64,000 nucleotides of DNA from Leptospira inadai serovar Lyme str. 10 (GCF_000243675.2 NZ_AHMM02000017.1:746443-810442); one strand, 5' to 3'. Shown: positions 26,469-35,465, counted from the stretch's first letter. Translations and numbers: made by a program. The notes: generated by a model from the sequence alone, not told the origin.

Positions 26469-27125
26469 TTATTTGCAAAGAACCTTACGATTTTCTAATC
26501 TACATTGGTACGTTTTTCCGCTTTTGCGATATTGTCCGCTTCCGTTTCCTTCGCCCGAAAAGCGACCGTTAAAGACACCACCGTCCCGAAACGTATAGGT
26601 GCCCTGGCCCGATTTTAAATCTCGCGACCAGTTTCCCTCGTATTTATCCCCATCCGAGTATGCGAGTATTCCCCAGCCATGTCTCTGCTCATTTGTAAAA
26701 CGACCGAAATACACGTCTCTCGATTCGTAAACATAGATCCCCTCTCCCTGTTTACAATCCCCTCGTTTGCAACCGGAACCTTTCTTCGAAAAGGAACGCA
26801 AGTCCGGACCGGAGTCACCGGGACTCGTTTTCTTCTCCAAACGTTTCCCTTGGGCGTCTTCGTCGAAGTACTCCCTCGAAGACAAATCAGGATCGAGCTC
26901 TCGATCATCGGCCTTCTTCTTGGGTTTCAATCGTTCGATTTCCGGATTAGTTTTGGGTTTCGGTTTCCCGCATGCGGTTAAGAATGCTATGCCGGAAATG
27001 AGGAAAAAAATAAGGACAAGCCGAAGGAAAAAGGAAAAAAATCTAGGACTCCAACCTTCGGATTCCTTTCCTTTAATAAAATCAGGCACGCAACGGATTC
27101 GAACTAGAGACTCAGTCCCTTTCAT
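26469..27125 (-). CDS. MORN-repeat lipoprotein
   Basis: A 218-residue lipoprotein with a long N-terminal arm before the signal core LVLIFFLISGIAFLTAC (lipobox LTAC). The mature part has a Lys/Pro/Asp-rich linker and then C-terminal MORN repeats: GIYVYESRDVYFGRFTNEQR, HGWGILAYSDGDKYEGNWSR, SGQGTYTFRDGGVFNGRFSG. MORN repeats form flat beta hairpins, which in bacteria are of unclear function. Several Cys (GCKRGDCKQG, YQC, VLCK) flank the repeat block. AAGGAGAG precedes the ATG. I cannot assign a specific role beyond a surface or periplasmic repeat protein. Confidence 0.85.
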   Translation of the reverse strand: MKGTESLVRIRCVPDFIKGKESEGWSPRFFSFFLRLVLIFFLISGIAFLTACGKPKPKTNPEIERLKPKKKADDRELDPDLSSREYFDEDAQGKRLEKKTSPGDSGPDLRSFSKKGSGCKRGDCKQGEGIYVYESRDVYFGRFTNEQRHGWGILAYSDGDKYEGNWSRDLKSGQGTYTFRDGGVFNGRFSGEGNGSGQYRKSGKTYQCRLENRKVLCK

Positions 27126-27190
27126 CGTCTCTCCTTTAAAACTAACTGTAAGGAATTGCAGGAGAGAAGTTTGTCAAATCCAAATCCCGA

Positions 27191-28429
27191 TCAGGCTCTT
27201 TCCAATACGAGAAGAGTAATTTCCGACGGAGCTCCGATTCGTAAGGGAGGTCCCCAATAACCGGTGCCTCGGCTTACGTATAATTGCGTTCCTTCCCATT
27301 TGCTAAGACCGGCCACGAATTTTTGAAAAATATGAATCAATACGTTGCCTGGAAAATACTGTCCTCCATGCGTGTGGCCGGAGAGCTGCAAATCGAACCC
27401 GGCTTTCGCCGCCTCAAAAACCGAGTTGGGTTGGTGAGCCAATAAAAGTTTAAAGTCGGCACTTTCGGTACCTTTCGCGGCCCTCTCCGGATCGGTCTTA
27501 TGATTGGGAATGACGGAATGTGCCTTATAGTCGGTAACTCCGGCAACCGCAATCGTTGCTCCCTTATGAGCGATGAGTTTGTTCTGGTTTAAAAGAACAT
27601 GGACGCCCATGTCCTTGAGCTCGTGAATCCAAGCGATTGCGCCCGAATAGTATTCGTGATTGCCGGTTACAAAAAACGTTCCATATTTCGAGGAAAGATC
27701 TCGTAACGGAGCCGTATGCTCCCGCAATAAGTTGACTGTGCCGTCTACAAGATCCCCGGTTATGGCGACTAGATCCGCATCCAGTTCATTCGTCCTTCGT
27801 ACGACACCCTCCAAAAATCCTTTCTTAATCGTCGGGCCGATATGTATGTCCGATAATTGAGCGATCCTAAAACCTTCCAAGCCCTCGGGCAATCCGGGAA
27901 CCTTGATAGAAACTTTTTTCAGGGCCGGACTCTTATGCGCCTGGTAAAACCCGAAAGCCGTTAAACCTCCAGTGAATCCTATGACTAAAAATGAGGCTAA
28001 TCTTGAAAGGAAGTCGTTGCGAGTCAGTTGAGCGGTGGAAAGGAAAGGCTCCGAGTCAGTTAACCCGCTTGCACCCGAACTACTTTGTAGAATTCCGGAT
28101 AATAGTACCCACCCTTTCCAAGCTAACTTACCCAAGTCATGAAAAACCGTGAATGAAACGAGTAGAGTGAAAAATCCGAGACTGGTAAACGCGGCATAGG
28201 ACCATAATTTTTGCCACTGGGTTTCGCGGTAAAAGAGGCTTAGAAGATAGGCTGTCGGAGTCAGCAGTACAAAGACTAGGACTAAAAGCCAAAGAATTCC
28301 CTGTTGAACCGAATTCAATTCAAACGGTGCACTCAATCGATTCACGGCATAACTGTATGCAAGAAACAGAATCACCGTAAATACCCCAAGAAAAATATAA
28401 AATCTCTGCAATTCAAACTCCATGTTCAT
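27191..28429 (-). CDS. Membrane-anchored metallophosphoesterase
   Basis: A 412-residue calcineurin-like phosphoesterase with about four N-terminal membrane helices (residues 8-165), a layout seen in YkuE/YaeI-type enzymes. The catalytic motifs are complete: QLSDIHIGPT (D-x-H), TGDLVDGTV (GD), TGNHEYYSG (GNHE), LLAHQPN (H) and LSGHTHGGQYF (GHTH). YaeI/YkuE members hydrolyse lipid pyrophosphates such as UDP-diacylglucosamine or other phosphodiesters. The start is taken at the first ATG; the second, two codons on, is equally possible. Divergent from the GAF-SpoIIE gene; their 5' ends are about 140 bases apart. Confidence 0.9.
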   Translation of the reverse strand: MNMEFELQRFYIFLGVFTVILFLAYSYAVNRLSAPFELNSVQQGILWLLVLVFVLLTPTAYLLSLFYRETQWQKLWSYAAFTSLGFFTLLVSFTVFHDLGKLAWKGWVLLSGILQSSSGASGLTDSEPFLSTAQLTRNDFLSRLASFLVIGFTGGLTAFGFYQAHKSPALKKVSIKVPGLPEGLEGFRIAQLSDIHIGPTIKKGFLEGVVRRTNELDADLVAITGDLVDGTVNLLREHTAPLRDLSSKYGTFFVTGNHEYYSGAIAWIHELKDMGVHVLLNQNKLIAHKGATIAVAGVTDYKAHSVIPNHKTDPERAAKGTESADFKLLLAHQPNSVFEAAKAGFDLQLSGHTHGGQYFPGNVLIHIFQKFVAGLSKWEGTQLYVSRGTGYWGPPLRIGAPSEITLLVLERA

Positions 28430-28571
28430 TTATCCGACCGAAAGACCTCGCCTTCTGTTCCGGAAAAACCGGAAAGTGGAAGGAAACCGAGGCCTTTCCT
28501 TCGGTTTTTGTCGATTTGAAAAACGACAATCGTTGACTTTGCGCCCGATCCGTGCCAGTCTGGGCGCATCT

Positions 28572-30335
28572 ATGGTTCAGGTCGATTCCGAAGCTCGTAA
28601 ATACCGAAGTTTGCTCAATACAAGTACGATTTTAAATGCAAACCTGGATCTTTACCAACTTCTTCCGCTTATTATGCTGTATTCGAAAGATCTTCTGGAA
28701 GCGGAAGCTAGCTCCCTATTCTTATTGGACGAAAAAGACGGATTCCTATATTGCGAAGTCGCCTTGGGAGAAAAAGGGGAAATCATTCAAAAATACGCTC
28801 GATTAGAGCCCGGACAAGGAATCGCAGGCTGGGTGGCCCGGGAAAAAAAACCGATTCTGCTGGAAGACGCTTATACGGATGCGCGCTTTAACCCTTCCTT
28901 AGATCAAAAAACGGGATTTCGGACTAGATCCCTTGCCTGTGTGCCGCTATTCGTTCAAGACCAGGTAATCGGAACGCTCGAAATTCTAAACAAATCCGGA
29001 AATAGAAGCTTCGACAATTCGGACATCGAAGTTCTCGCTTCTCTATCCGAAATCGCCGCGATCGCGATCAAAAACGCCAAGACTCATGAATCCCTGAAAA
29101 AAAGGATCCTAGAACTTTCATTATTATACGAATTCGAGAAACTCACCGTTGCCGAAAAGAGCATTCAGGAATTGGGAAATTGGCTGATTGATAAAGTTTT
29201 GGAGTTCCTGGAAGCTAAAGCAGGAACCATCTACCTAGCCGATCCTACTTTGGAAGTTTTACGTATTTTGGCCGCGAGGGGAATTCCTGAGGACGCGATT
29301 CATTCTATTCAAGTGCCCTACGGAGAAGGAGTTTCCGGCTGGGTGGCAAAGGAGAAGCAAAGTCTTTTAATTCAAAATCTGGATGAGGATCCAAGATATG
29401 ATAAGAATGCAAAATATAAATTCGAGGCGAGCTCCTTAATCTCGGCCCCCTTATTGTATCGAGGAGAACTTCTCGGCGTGATTAGCGTGAATAATAAATA
29501 TTCAGGATACGCATTTACTCATTCCGATTTGGAGATGCTGGGAGCGATCGCGAATCGACTTAGCGTCACGATTCAAAATGCGAATCTATTCCATAAAGTC
29601 GTCGATAATGAGCGGGAACTCAAACGGGCCCGGGAAGTTATGGCCAAAATCCTGCCGTCCGCATTGCCGTACGTTCCCGGCCTGGAATTCGGCGTTCAGC
29701 ATATTCCTTTCGATAACGTGGGCGGAGACTTTTATAATGTCATAAAATTAGACGAACACAGAACTGCGGTACTGATCGCGGACGTATCAGGGCACGGATT
29801 ATCCGCGTCGGTTGTGGCCGCGGTAATTCACACGGTCATGGAAACGTTCGAAGAAGAGACCTTATCCAGTCCGTCCAAGTTTTTTACGGCCTTAAATCAT
29901 GCTTTATACAATAAGCTTGCGGGTAATTTCCTGACGTCTTTTTACGCAGTGGTTCATACGGGGACCGATACATTAGTTTATTCTAATGCAGGTCATAATC
30001 CTCCGATATTATATAGGAAGGAAGAAGGAACATCCTTACCTTTGGAAACGAAAGGTAAGTTGGTCGGAGTGATCCCCGATTTATTTTTTGAGGAATTTGT
30101 TACCTCTTTCAAACCGATGGATCGACTCGTTTTATATACGGACGGAATCACCGAACATTCCAACGAAGACAGGAGTCGCCGTTACAGCGACGATTTGCTG
30201 ACTCTCGCGATCCGTTCCTCATCGCAAAGTCCCGCGAGCGAAGCCGCGCCCGGACTGGTTAAGGAATGCCGAACGTATTGCAGACGTTCCGATTTCGAAG
30301 ACGATGTTACGCTGCTCATAGTCGATAGGGTTTAA
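28572..30335 (+). CDS. Double-GAF SpoIIE (PP2C-type) phosphatase
   Basis: A 587-residue sensor phosphatase with two GAF domains (about residues 15-185 and 195-360) and a SpoIIE domain (about 375-587). GAF 1 has GIAGWVAREKKPILLEDA and IGTLEILNKSG; GAF 2 has GVSGWVAKEKQSLLIQNL and LGVISVNNKYSGYAFTHSD. The phosphatase has VGGDFYNVIKLD, VLIADVSGHGLSAS, YSNAGHNPPILY and LVLYTDGITEHSN with the metal-binding Asp. It probably acts on a partner-switching pathway. The start MVQVDSEAR precedes the first GAF; upstream sequence lacks a clear binding site, so it is provisional. The stop overlaps that of the convergent gene by four bases. Confidence 0.92.
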   Translation: MVQVDSEARKYRSLLNTSTILNANLDLYQLLPLIMLYSKDLLEAEASSLFLLDEKDGFLYCEVALGEKGEIIQKYARLEPGQGIAGWVAREKKPILLEDAYTDARFNPSLDQKTGFRTRSLACVPLFVQDQVIGTLEILNKSGNRSFDNSDIEVLASLSEIAAIAIKNAKTHESLKKRILELSLLYEFEKLTVAEKSIQELGNWLIDKVLEFLEAKAGTIYLADPTLEVLRILAARGIPEDAIHSIQVPYGEGVSGWVAKEKQSLLIQNLDEDPRYDKNAKYKFEASSLISAPLLYRGELLGVISVNNKYSGYAFTHSDLEMLGAIANRLSVTIQNANLFHKVVDNERELKRAREVMAKILPSALPYVPGLEFGVQHIPFDNVGGDFYNVIKLDEHRTAVLIADVSGHGLSASVVAAVIHTVMETFEEETLSSPSKFFTALNHALYNKLAGNFLTSFYAVVHTGTDTLVYSNAGHNPPILYRKEEGTSLPLETKGKLVGVIPDLFFEEFVTSFKPMDRLVLYTDGITEHSNEDRSRRYSDDLLTLAIRSSSQSPASEAAPGLVKECRTYCRRSDFEDDVTLLIVDRV

Positions 30336-31477
30336 ATCTTGGAAAATCTGCGGATCGCCTCGGGAATAACGCCGAAGACCTGGTCCATCGCCGCCAACCT
30401 CCAATCTTCCCGGGTCGGATAAAACATCTCGCGAAATTCGTTTCGGATTTTTTCCGCCGAGCGATCCGATTTTGATCCGTGTAAACGAATTCTATTTTCG
30501 CTGATCATCAAAAAACTTCCCTTGAGGCCTCCGAGCAGATTCAAATTTCCGAAAGTACCCATTTCGACCGTGATCGGAAATAGTTCCTTATCCTTTCCGA
30601 ATAGCTTACCGAAAAAATCCGTAAAATCGCCCGAAGTCGTATAAAAATCGTCCTCCGCTTCGCTTAGCAAAAGCCCGAAATCGCCGAAAACTTTCCGCAG
30701 ATTCTTGTCCTCTCTCGAACCGGCGGGAGCATTCTGCATGAGACTTAAAGTATTGCGAGCCCCGTAACCCGTATGATAATCTAGGATCAGGATCTGCTCG
30801 TAATTCTTTAGGGTCTTTCGGAAAAACTTTCGTAAGCGCCTTACGACAGGTTCCGGTTTTCTGCCGCCGTAATAGATTCCGTCCGGAAACTCGTACTGGC
30901 CGTTCACCGCCGCGTCGAGTACGTATTTCGCTCCGAATCGCGCAACGATCCCTGCAAAACGAATTACAAAAATAAGATATTCCCAAGTGATATAGGTGAA
31001 TTTTTTCGCCGGATTCAAGAAGGATTGAATCTTTCTGTATCCTTTATTCTTGGCCTTTTTATGCAACTTTTCGCGTTTCAGGGCAAAATTCCTATTCAAG
31101 TCCACATTTCTTTCGTTGACCCGGCGCATCTTTTTGAAGCCGTCCACGTTGATTCCGTGCAGTATCAGGAAATCGGTGTTCTTGGGCGGAGAATAGGACG
31201 GGTTTTCGTTCAAAAGGAATTCTTCGATCCATCTTCTCTGAAAGGAAGAACCCGCGTATCCTTCCACTCCGTGAATGCCGGAACTCATAATCACGATTTT
31301 CTTGGGAGGATTCTTTTTGGATCCGATCAAATAGGAGTCGATATTCCCTCCTCCCTTGGGGATCTCCAGCACTTCGTGCTTAAAACGCGGAAAGGCCCTT
31401 TTTAAACCCCGGCGATAGGAAAGAAATGCCCTTTGGCAGGCTTCGTAAGTTTCCAAATAGTATGAAAGTAAATCCAC
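30332..31477 (-). CDS. DUF2817/M14-like metallopeptidase
   Basis: A 381-residue protein of the DUF2817 group of M14-like zinc carboxypeptidases. Zinc and catalytic segments visible are IVIMSSGIHGVEGYAGSSFQ (H-x-x-E), VNERNVDLNRNF (the N-x-R substrate pair), LILDYHTGYGARN (zinc His) and ITVEMGTFGNLN (catalytic Glu). The middle, residues 145-200, holds an alkaline helical insertion. Such enzymes may trim peptides, but no substrate has been fixed for this group. Its 3' end overlaps that of the convergent phosphatase gene in TTTAAA. The ATG lies in CCACGTTAAGG-type sequence with moderate ribosome binding. Confidence 0.82.
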   Translation of the reverse strand: MDLLSYYLETYEACQRAFLSYRRGLKRAFPRFKHEVLEIPKGGGNIDSYLIGSKKNPPKKIVIMSSGIHGVEGYAGSSFQRRWIEEFLLNENPSYSPPKNTDFLILHGINVDGFKKMRRVNERNVDLNRNFALKREKLHKKAKNKGYRKIQSFLNPAKKFTYITWEYLIFVIRFAGIVARFGAKYVLDAAVNGQYEFPDGIYYGGRKPEPVVRRLRKFFRKTLKNYEQILILDYHTGYGARNTLSLMQNAPAGSREDKNLRKVFGDFGLLLSEAEDDFYTTSGDFTDFFGKLFGKDKELFPITVEMGTFGNLNLLGGLKGSFLMISENRIRLHGSKSDRSAEKIRNEFREMFYPTREDWRLAAMDQVFGVIPEAIRRFSKI

Positions 31478-31857
31478 GTTAAGGAAATTCTTTTGAAACG
31501 AAGGCAGGGGTCGAAAAGAATTTTTTCTAAAATGATTACGATTTGGTTAAGGATTGCCCACCCAGGGGATAAAAAATTCCGTTTATAAGAGAGCCGGAAA
31601 GGCTTAATAAAATAAAATCGGAAAAAATTTTACCTTTTTCCCGGGAAGGTCCCTATCCCTTATTGAACATTGATTCGATCGAAACTGGGTAAATTAATTC
31701 TTTGAAGAAATATGATTAATCCGAATGTGCTACGAATCATGACGATAATAAACCGCTCGTTATATTACATTCAATTTCCTTAAAATATTTTTTCCTTCTA
31801 CGGTAATAAACGAAAACCTATGCGTGTCTAACCTAGTACCTTAAGGAGGTATGAACC
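31478..31857. other. 380-base intergenic spacer
   Basis: No gene is visible. The stretch contains a perfect 10-base palindrome TTCCCGGGAA near 31640, A/T-rich blocks, and TAAAAT (31781-31786) as a possible -10 for the downstream small gene. The last 20 bases hold AAGGAGGT, a near-perfect Shine-Dalgarno for that gene. Confidence 0.4.
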
Positions 31858-32142
31858 ATGGATGCAGTCACCATTTTCGCTTTAGCGCTTTTGGCTGTTC
31901 CTGTGTTTGCCCGGTTCGCCCGAGTATCAAAGGACGCGATGAATCGCTATCACCTAATCGGATTGGGAGGTCTATTCCTGATCTTAGGCGAGGCTACGAA
32001 GATTACGGCAGTTAAAGTTACACCGATAGCTACCGTTCTTCCGATGATAGACATCGCAACCGCGATCCTAGCCTACGCGGGGGTACTATTCGGGGTGGTA
32101 TGGCTATCGCTTTACTACGTCAAACACCCGAACGAAATTTAG
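31858..32142 (+). CDS. Small membrane protein of unknown function
   Basis: A 94-residue protein with three hydrophobic segments: [39 protein letters not shown] and [23 protein letters not shown]. It ends in a short basic tail (YYVKHPNEI). AAGGAGGT is 7-8 bases before the ATG and a perfect terminator follows the stop, so it is a self-contained, probably strongly translated, single gene. No recognised family. The pattern could be an envelope or small-holin-like protein, but I cannot assign a function. Confidence 0.8.
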   Translation: MDAVTIFALALLAVPVFARFARVSKDAMNRYHLIGLGGLFLILGEATKITAVKVTPIATVLPMIDIATAILAYAGVLFGVVWLSLYYVKHPNEI

Positions 32143-32171
32143 AAAATCCTCCGAAACGAAAAAGAGATGGA

Positions 32172-32197
32172 GGCGGGACGAATGTCCCGCCTTTTTT
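32172..32197 (+). terminator. Intrinsic terminator after the 94-residue membrane protein gene
   Basis: GGCGGGAC (32172-32179) pairs perfectly with GTCCCGCC (32184-32191) around the loop GAAT and is followed by TTTTTT. This is a textbook rho-independent terminator ending the single-gene transcript. Confidence 0.95.
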
Positions 32198-32275
32198 ATA
32201 CCGATCGATTGAAAGACGGATCACTATTCCGAGAAAAGGCTGGTCTTTCCGAAGATTCCGTCTTATACCGGTCCT

Positions 32276-32932
32276 GTGGAACTCCACCGACCTTCCGGCA
32301 AGCATTCCCTAATTTACGTTGCAGATCCGCTTTGTGCGTGGTCGTACGGATTCGGTCCGTCCATTCTTAAGCTCAAAAGTAAGTACGAGGACAAAATCGA
32401 TTTTTCTTTAGTCATGGGCGGATTGAAATACGGCCCGGGTGTCGAATCGTTTACCCCCGAAGTGACGGACCGGCTTCGGTATCAATGGAAAGAAGTAGAA
32501 AGAGTCTCCGGACGTAAATTTCATTACGAAATTCTAAACCGAAGGGACTTAAGATTCGATTCGGAACCGGCATGCCGTGCAGTGATTGCGGCGCAGCGAG
32601 TAGCTCCAGCTCTTGCCTTCGAGTATTTGGAAGCGCTTTCTTTCGGTTTCCACGCTGCCGGAAAGGATCCTACCGATTTGAATACGTTCCTTTCCATCGC
32701 CTCCGACTTATCCATCCATGAATCCGATTTCGAAGAGCTCTATCGAAGGGAAGAAACGTCTCTGGAAACCGAAAACGATTTTAATTATGGATTTCTTTTG
32801 GGTGTAACAGGATTTCCGACTCTTGTTTTCTCGGACGGTTTGGAGAGGGGAATACTCGCGAAAGGCTTTTTGCCTTACGAAGAAATCGATTCGATTTTCT
32901 CCGACTACTTTCGCTCTATCGGACAATCTTAA
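32276..32932 (+). CDS. DsbA-family thioredoxin-fold protein with CXXS active site
   Basis: A 218-residue DsbA/2-hydroxychromene isomerase-type protein without signal peptide. The active-site loop is VADPLCAWSYGFGPSI, where family members usually have DPMCSWCWGF; the second Cys is Ser, so the motif is CAWS. The rest of the fold fits: EPACRAVIAAQRVAP, YLEALSFGFHAAGKD and LLGVTGFPTLVFSDG with the cis-Pro of VTGFPT. A CXXS site cannot form the usual intramolecular disulfide but can act as a glutaredoxin-like or isomerase centre. The only start in frame that keeps the N-terminal strand is GTG. Upstream binding sequence is weak. Confidence 0.85.
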   Translation: MELHRPSGKHSLIYVADPLCAWSYGFGPSILKLKSKYEDKIDFSLVMGGLKYGPGVESFTPEVTDRLRYQWKEVERVSGRKFHYEILNRRDLRFDSEPACRAVIAAQRVAPALAFEYLEALSFGFHAAGKDPTDLNTFLSIASDLSIHESDFEELYRREETSLETENDFNYGFLLGVTGFPTLVFSDGLERGILAKGFLPYEEIDSIFSDYFRSIGQS

Positions 32933-32994
32933 TTTTGAAAATTTACTCGAACCATAATCGAATGCGGAATTTTCGATTAATCCGACCGGATTTG

Positions 32995-33861
32995 TCAGGG
33001 TTTTTTGTTTTCGGACACTCCTGAAAGTTGATCTACGATAAACTGAACATCTTTCTCGCTCCCGATATAAAGTATCGTCAAAATATAATCTTTTGCATTT
33101 TCCTTCGAAACCTGCCTCGTTCGCACAAGATTCAATATGGCTTCGCTCGCTTTTTTGGAATATAACCTGCGAAAGACTCCTAAAAGGATTCGGTCCGACT
33201 GCGGATCTTTGTTCAAATAACCGACTAAGGAATCTTCGAATTTCGGAAACGTTTTATCGTTTAACGTGCCGACAAGTTTTTGCAAAGCCAGTCTCCTGAT
33301 TTCGGCATCTTCCGGGTACTTGTCGATGATCGACCGGCTTAATTCGGGCTCGCTATAGGAGTAAGAGGTAAGCCATTTTAGAATCGCAGCCCTATTATTT
33401 TCCGCGAGGGCTTGCTGAATCGGCTTCACCTGCTTAATCGGATCCTCCTCGATTCGGGCCCGATCCACATTGCCGTTCACGTCGAACGCACTTCTAAAGA
33501 ATAGGTCCCCAAAAAAAATCACCGGCGTGAGTAAGACCGAAAACGGGAGGAAGGCCATTCTAGTGACATACCGATTCTCCGGCCTCGGCGTCCAAAGAAT
33601 GCTGATCGTATCCTGATAGGCATTCGGAATACGCATAATCGGATGAACGAGAAATAAATCCAGTAGTCCGGCCAAAAGACCTATCGGAATATAGAGCGGG
33701 GCCGCGATGATTTTAGGGACCGGTTCTTCCGGGACAAGATGCTTTTCGACTTGGACGATAAGGGGAGTGTTATTTCGATTAAAAATCGCACAATTATATC
33801 CGAATATTATAATGTACGAAAATATCAGGAAGGTTCTTGCGAAGACTAATGATCGTTTCAT
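32995..33861 (-). CDS. Lipoprotein with repeat-like C-terminal domain
   Basis: A 288-residue lipoprotein starting MKRSLVFARTFLIFSYIIIF with lipobox GYNC. The N-terminal 110 residues contain IAAPLYIPIGLLAGLLDLFL and HPIMRIPNAYQDTISILW, which are also present in the next gene upstream (33879-34253), so the two are tandem paralogues. The additional C-terminal 150 residues are helical pairs (LAENNRAAILKWLTSYS, DAEIRRLALQKLVGTLND, LLGVFRRLYSKKASEAILNL) resembling HEAT repeats. The frame is open further upstream, but the ATG before the signal peptide is used. The function is unknown. Confidence 0.8.
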   Translation of the reverse strand: MKRSLVFARTFLIFSYIIIFGYNCAIFNRNNTPLIVQVEKHLVPEEPVPKIIAAPLYIPIGLLAGLLDLFLVHPIMRIPNAYQDTISILWTPRPENRYVTRMAFLPFSVLLTPVIFFGDLFFRSAFDVNGNVDRARIEEDPIKQVKPIQQALAENNRAAILKWLTSYSYSEPELSRSIIDKYPEDAEIRRLALQKLVGTLNDKTFPKFEDSLVGYLNKDPQSDRILLGVFRRLYSKKASEAILNLVRTRQVSKENAKDYILTILYIGSEKDVQFIVDQLSGVSENKKP

Positions 33862-33878
33862 ATTCGTTCGAATCCTGC

Positions 33879-34253
33879 TTAAAAATCGATTCCGCTTCGT
33901 CCTAAAAAATCGACCAGAAAAAAGACGGGGCTCACGGCCAATTTGGGAAGAAACACGATGGTTTGAAAGACCACCCCTCCGGTTGGATCTTTCCATATAA
34001 CCTTGTAAGTATCCTCCAGCGCATCCGGAATTACGCTGATCGGGTGAAGAACGAATGCATCCAATAAAAGCGATAAGACGCCGACCGGAATTATGATCGG
34101 AGCCAAAGCTATCTGAGCCGGAGCGCTTTCCGGCGTAACCTTTTCATCCAAATAATTGGTCAGCGCTCGATTCTTCCTCTCCAATACGGCACAATCGGAA
34201 AGAAAAACCGAAAAAAGAAAAATACAAATGCAACTGATAACGGATCTTTTCAT
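33879..34253 (-). CDS. Short lipoprotein, paralogue of the following gene
   Basis: A 124-residue lipoprotein with signal MKRSVISCICIFLFSVFLSDC (lipobox LSDC). It matches the N-terminal domain of the neighbour: IALAPIIIPVGVLSLLLDAF, HPISVIPDALEDTYKVIW and VFLPKLAVSPVFFLVDFLG. The hydrophobic 'IPVGxLxxLLDxFxxHP' block may associate with a membrane. It ends 18 bases before the start of the longer paralogue, so both are co-transcribed. No function is known to me. Confidence 0.8.
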   Translation of the reverse strand: MKRSVISCICIFLFSVFLSDCAVLERKNRALTNYLDEKVTPESAPAQIALAPIIIPVGVLSLLLDAFVLHPISVIPDALEDTYKVIWKDPTGGVVFQTIVFLPKLAVSPVFFLVDFLGRSGIDF

Positions 34254-34353
34254 CGGAAAACGCGGGACTTTAGAATGCTAAAATAAAATCGGTTTGTCCA
34301 GAAATTTTTTTCCTCTCCCTCCGCGTAAATTCCCCGATTTTCGAAATCTGTCC

Positions 34354-35376
34354 CTATCGAACGACGATTAATTTGGTTTCTTCCTCCAGGAATGCTTCGC
34401 CCGCATCTTTCCAACTTGCCTTTTTAGTAGTGACTTTGGAAGGATCAAAACCTTCCTCTTCTACCAGGCGCAATATCTCCGGCATCCATTCCCTGGATCG
34501 AACTCGACCGATACGGATGGATGCCCCATTATTATAAAGATCTAAATAAGGAATCGGCAAAGTATTCGTCCAAAAAATGGAAGCAGAACCGAAAATTCCG
34601 TCCACGTCGAGAGAACGCAAGCCGCAATCCCATCCTTCCGGGCTTCCGCTTGCGTCCGCGACTATATCAAATTTTCCGAAACTTTTCGGAAACTTCGAGA
34701 CTTGCTCCACTTTAACGCCGAAGGAAGCGGCCAAATCCAATCTCTTCTTTTCGGTATCTAAATAAACGATTTCGGCGGCCCCCATGTGCTTTGCCAGAGC
34801 GGCGGTATATAATCCTATACTCGAAGCAAGGCCTCCTAAAACCAAGATTCTGAGATTCTTATTATGATTCAGGAATAACCCCGCCAATTTCCAGGCTTCC
34901 ACCAGATTATCGTTGATGCTTGCAATCGCTGCAGGATCCGTCTTGGATGAAAAAGGTACGAGCATCTCCTTCGCGTAGGGAACTCCTACCAGATCCGATA
35001 AGGCTCCTCCGAATTCCTTACCTCCCTTTCCCATACCGTACGCGCTCGTGTGCGACACACTGGAGCAACTTTTCGACTGTCCGATTTCGCAATAATGACA
35101 GTGGCCGCAGGAGATCTGGAACGGAACCGCCACCTTGGTTCCGACCGGAAATAAATCGTCTATTTCAGGACTTGTCCGAACGATCTCGCCCACAAACTCG
35201 TGCCCGACCGGAAACGGAGGACGAAATAATGTCTGTCCTCTTAGGATCGGCAAATCCAGGTCACAACGAGAAACCGCTAGCGGTTTAACCAAGGCCTGAT
35301 TTTTACCCGTAATTTTCGGCTCGGGAACTTCCGACCATTCGAGGGTCCGTCTCTTGACAAATTGTAGCTGTTGCAT
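34354..35376 (-). CDS. Zinc-dependent alcohol dehydrogenase (MDR family)
   Basis: A 340-residue medium-chain dehydrogenase/reductase. Catalytic zinc ligands are seen as SRCDLDLP (Cys) and FPVGHEFVGEIV (His-Glu); the structural zinc site is CGHCHYCEIGQSKSC with four Cys. The cofactor Rossmann turn is ILVLGGLASSIGLYTAALAK, and VYLDTEKKRLDLAASFGV carries an acidic residue after the second strand, suggesting NAD rather than NADP. It is divergent from a TetR gene, and a pair of matching palindromes lies in the space between, so the enzyme is probably induced by a substrate or a related aldehyde sensed by that regulator. Confidence 0.9.
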   Translation of the reverse strand: MQQLQFVKRRTLEWSEVPEPKITGKNQALVKPLAVSRCDLDLPILRGQTLFRPPFPVGHEFVGEIVRTSPEIDDLFPVGTKVAVPFQISCGHCHYCEIGQSKSCSSVSHTSAYGMGKGGKEFGGALSDLVGVPYAKEMLVPFSSKTDPAAIASINDNLVEAWKLAGLFLNHNKNLRILVLGGLASSIGLYTAALAKHMGAAEIVYLDTEKKRLDLAASFGVKVEQVSKFPKSFGKFDIVADASGSPEGWDCGLRSLDVDGIFGSASIFWTNTLPIPYLDLYNNGASIRIGRVRSREWMPEILRLVEEEGFDPSKVTTKKASWKDAGEAFLEEETKLIVVR

Positions 35377-35389
35377 GAGGCTCTCCGGA

Positions 35390-35405
35390 TAGACTATATA
35401 GTCTA
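35390..35405. promoter_or_regulatory. TetR-type operator, site 1
   Basis: TAGACTATATAGTCTA is a perfect 16-base palindrome (ATAGAC-N6-GTCTAC with the flanking base). It starts 13 bases upstream of the dehydrogenase ATG. It shares arms and spacing with site 2. Confidence 0.8.
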
Positions 35406-35430
35406 CTCAATTCTACTATGAGGAATAGTT

Positions 35431-35448
35431 ATAGACCGCATAGTCTAT
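35431..35448. promoter_or_regulatory. TetR-type operator, site 2
   Basis: ATAGACCGCATAGTCTAT has arms ATAGAC and GTCTAT separated by six bases, the same arms and spacing as site 1. The centres are 42 bases apart, close to four helical turns, so two dimers could bind the same face. The site lies 18 bases before the TetR ATG at 35466. This placement supports that start over one at 35418. Confidence 0.78.
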
Positions 35449-35465
35449 CAAAATATTTTCGGTTT

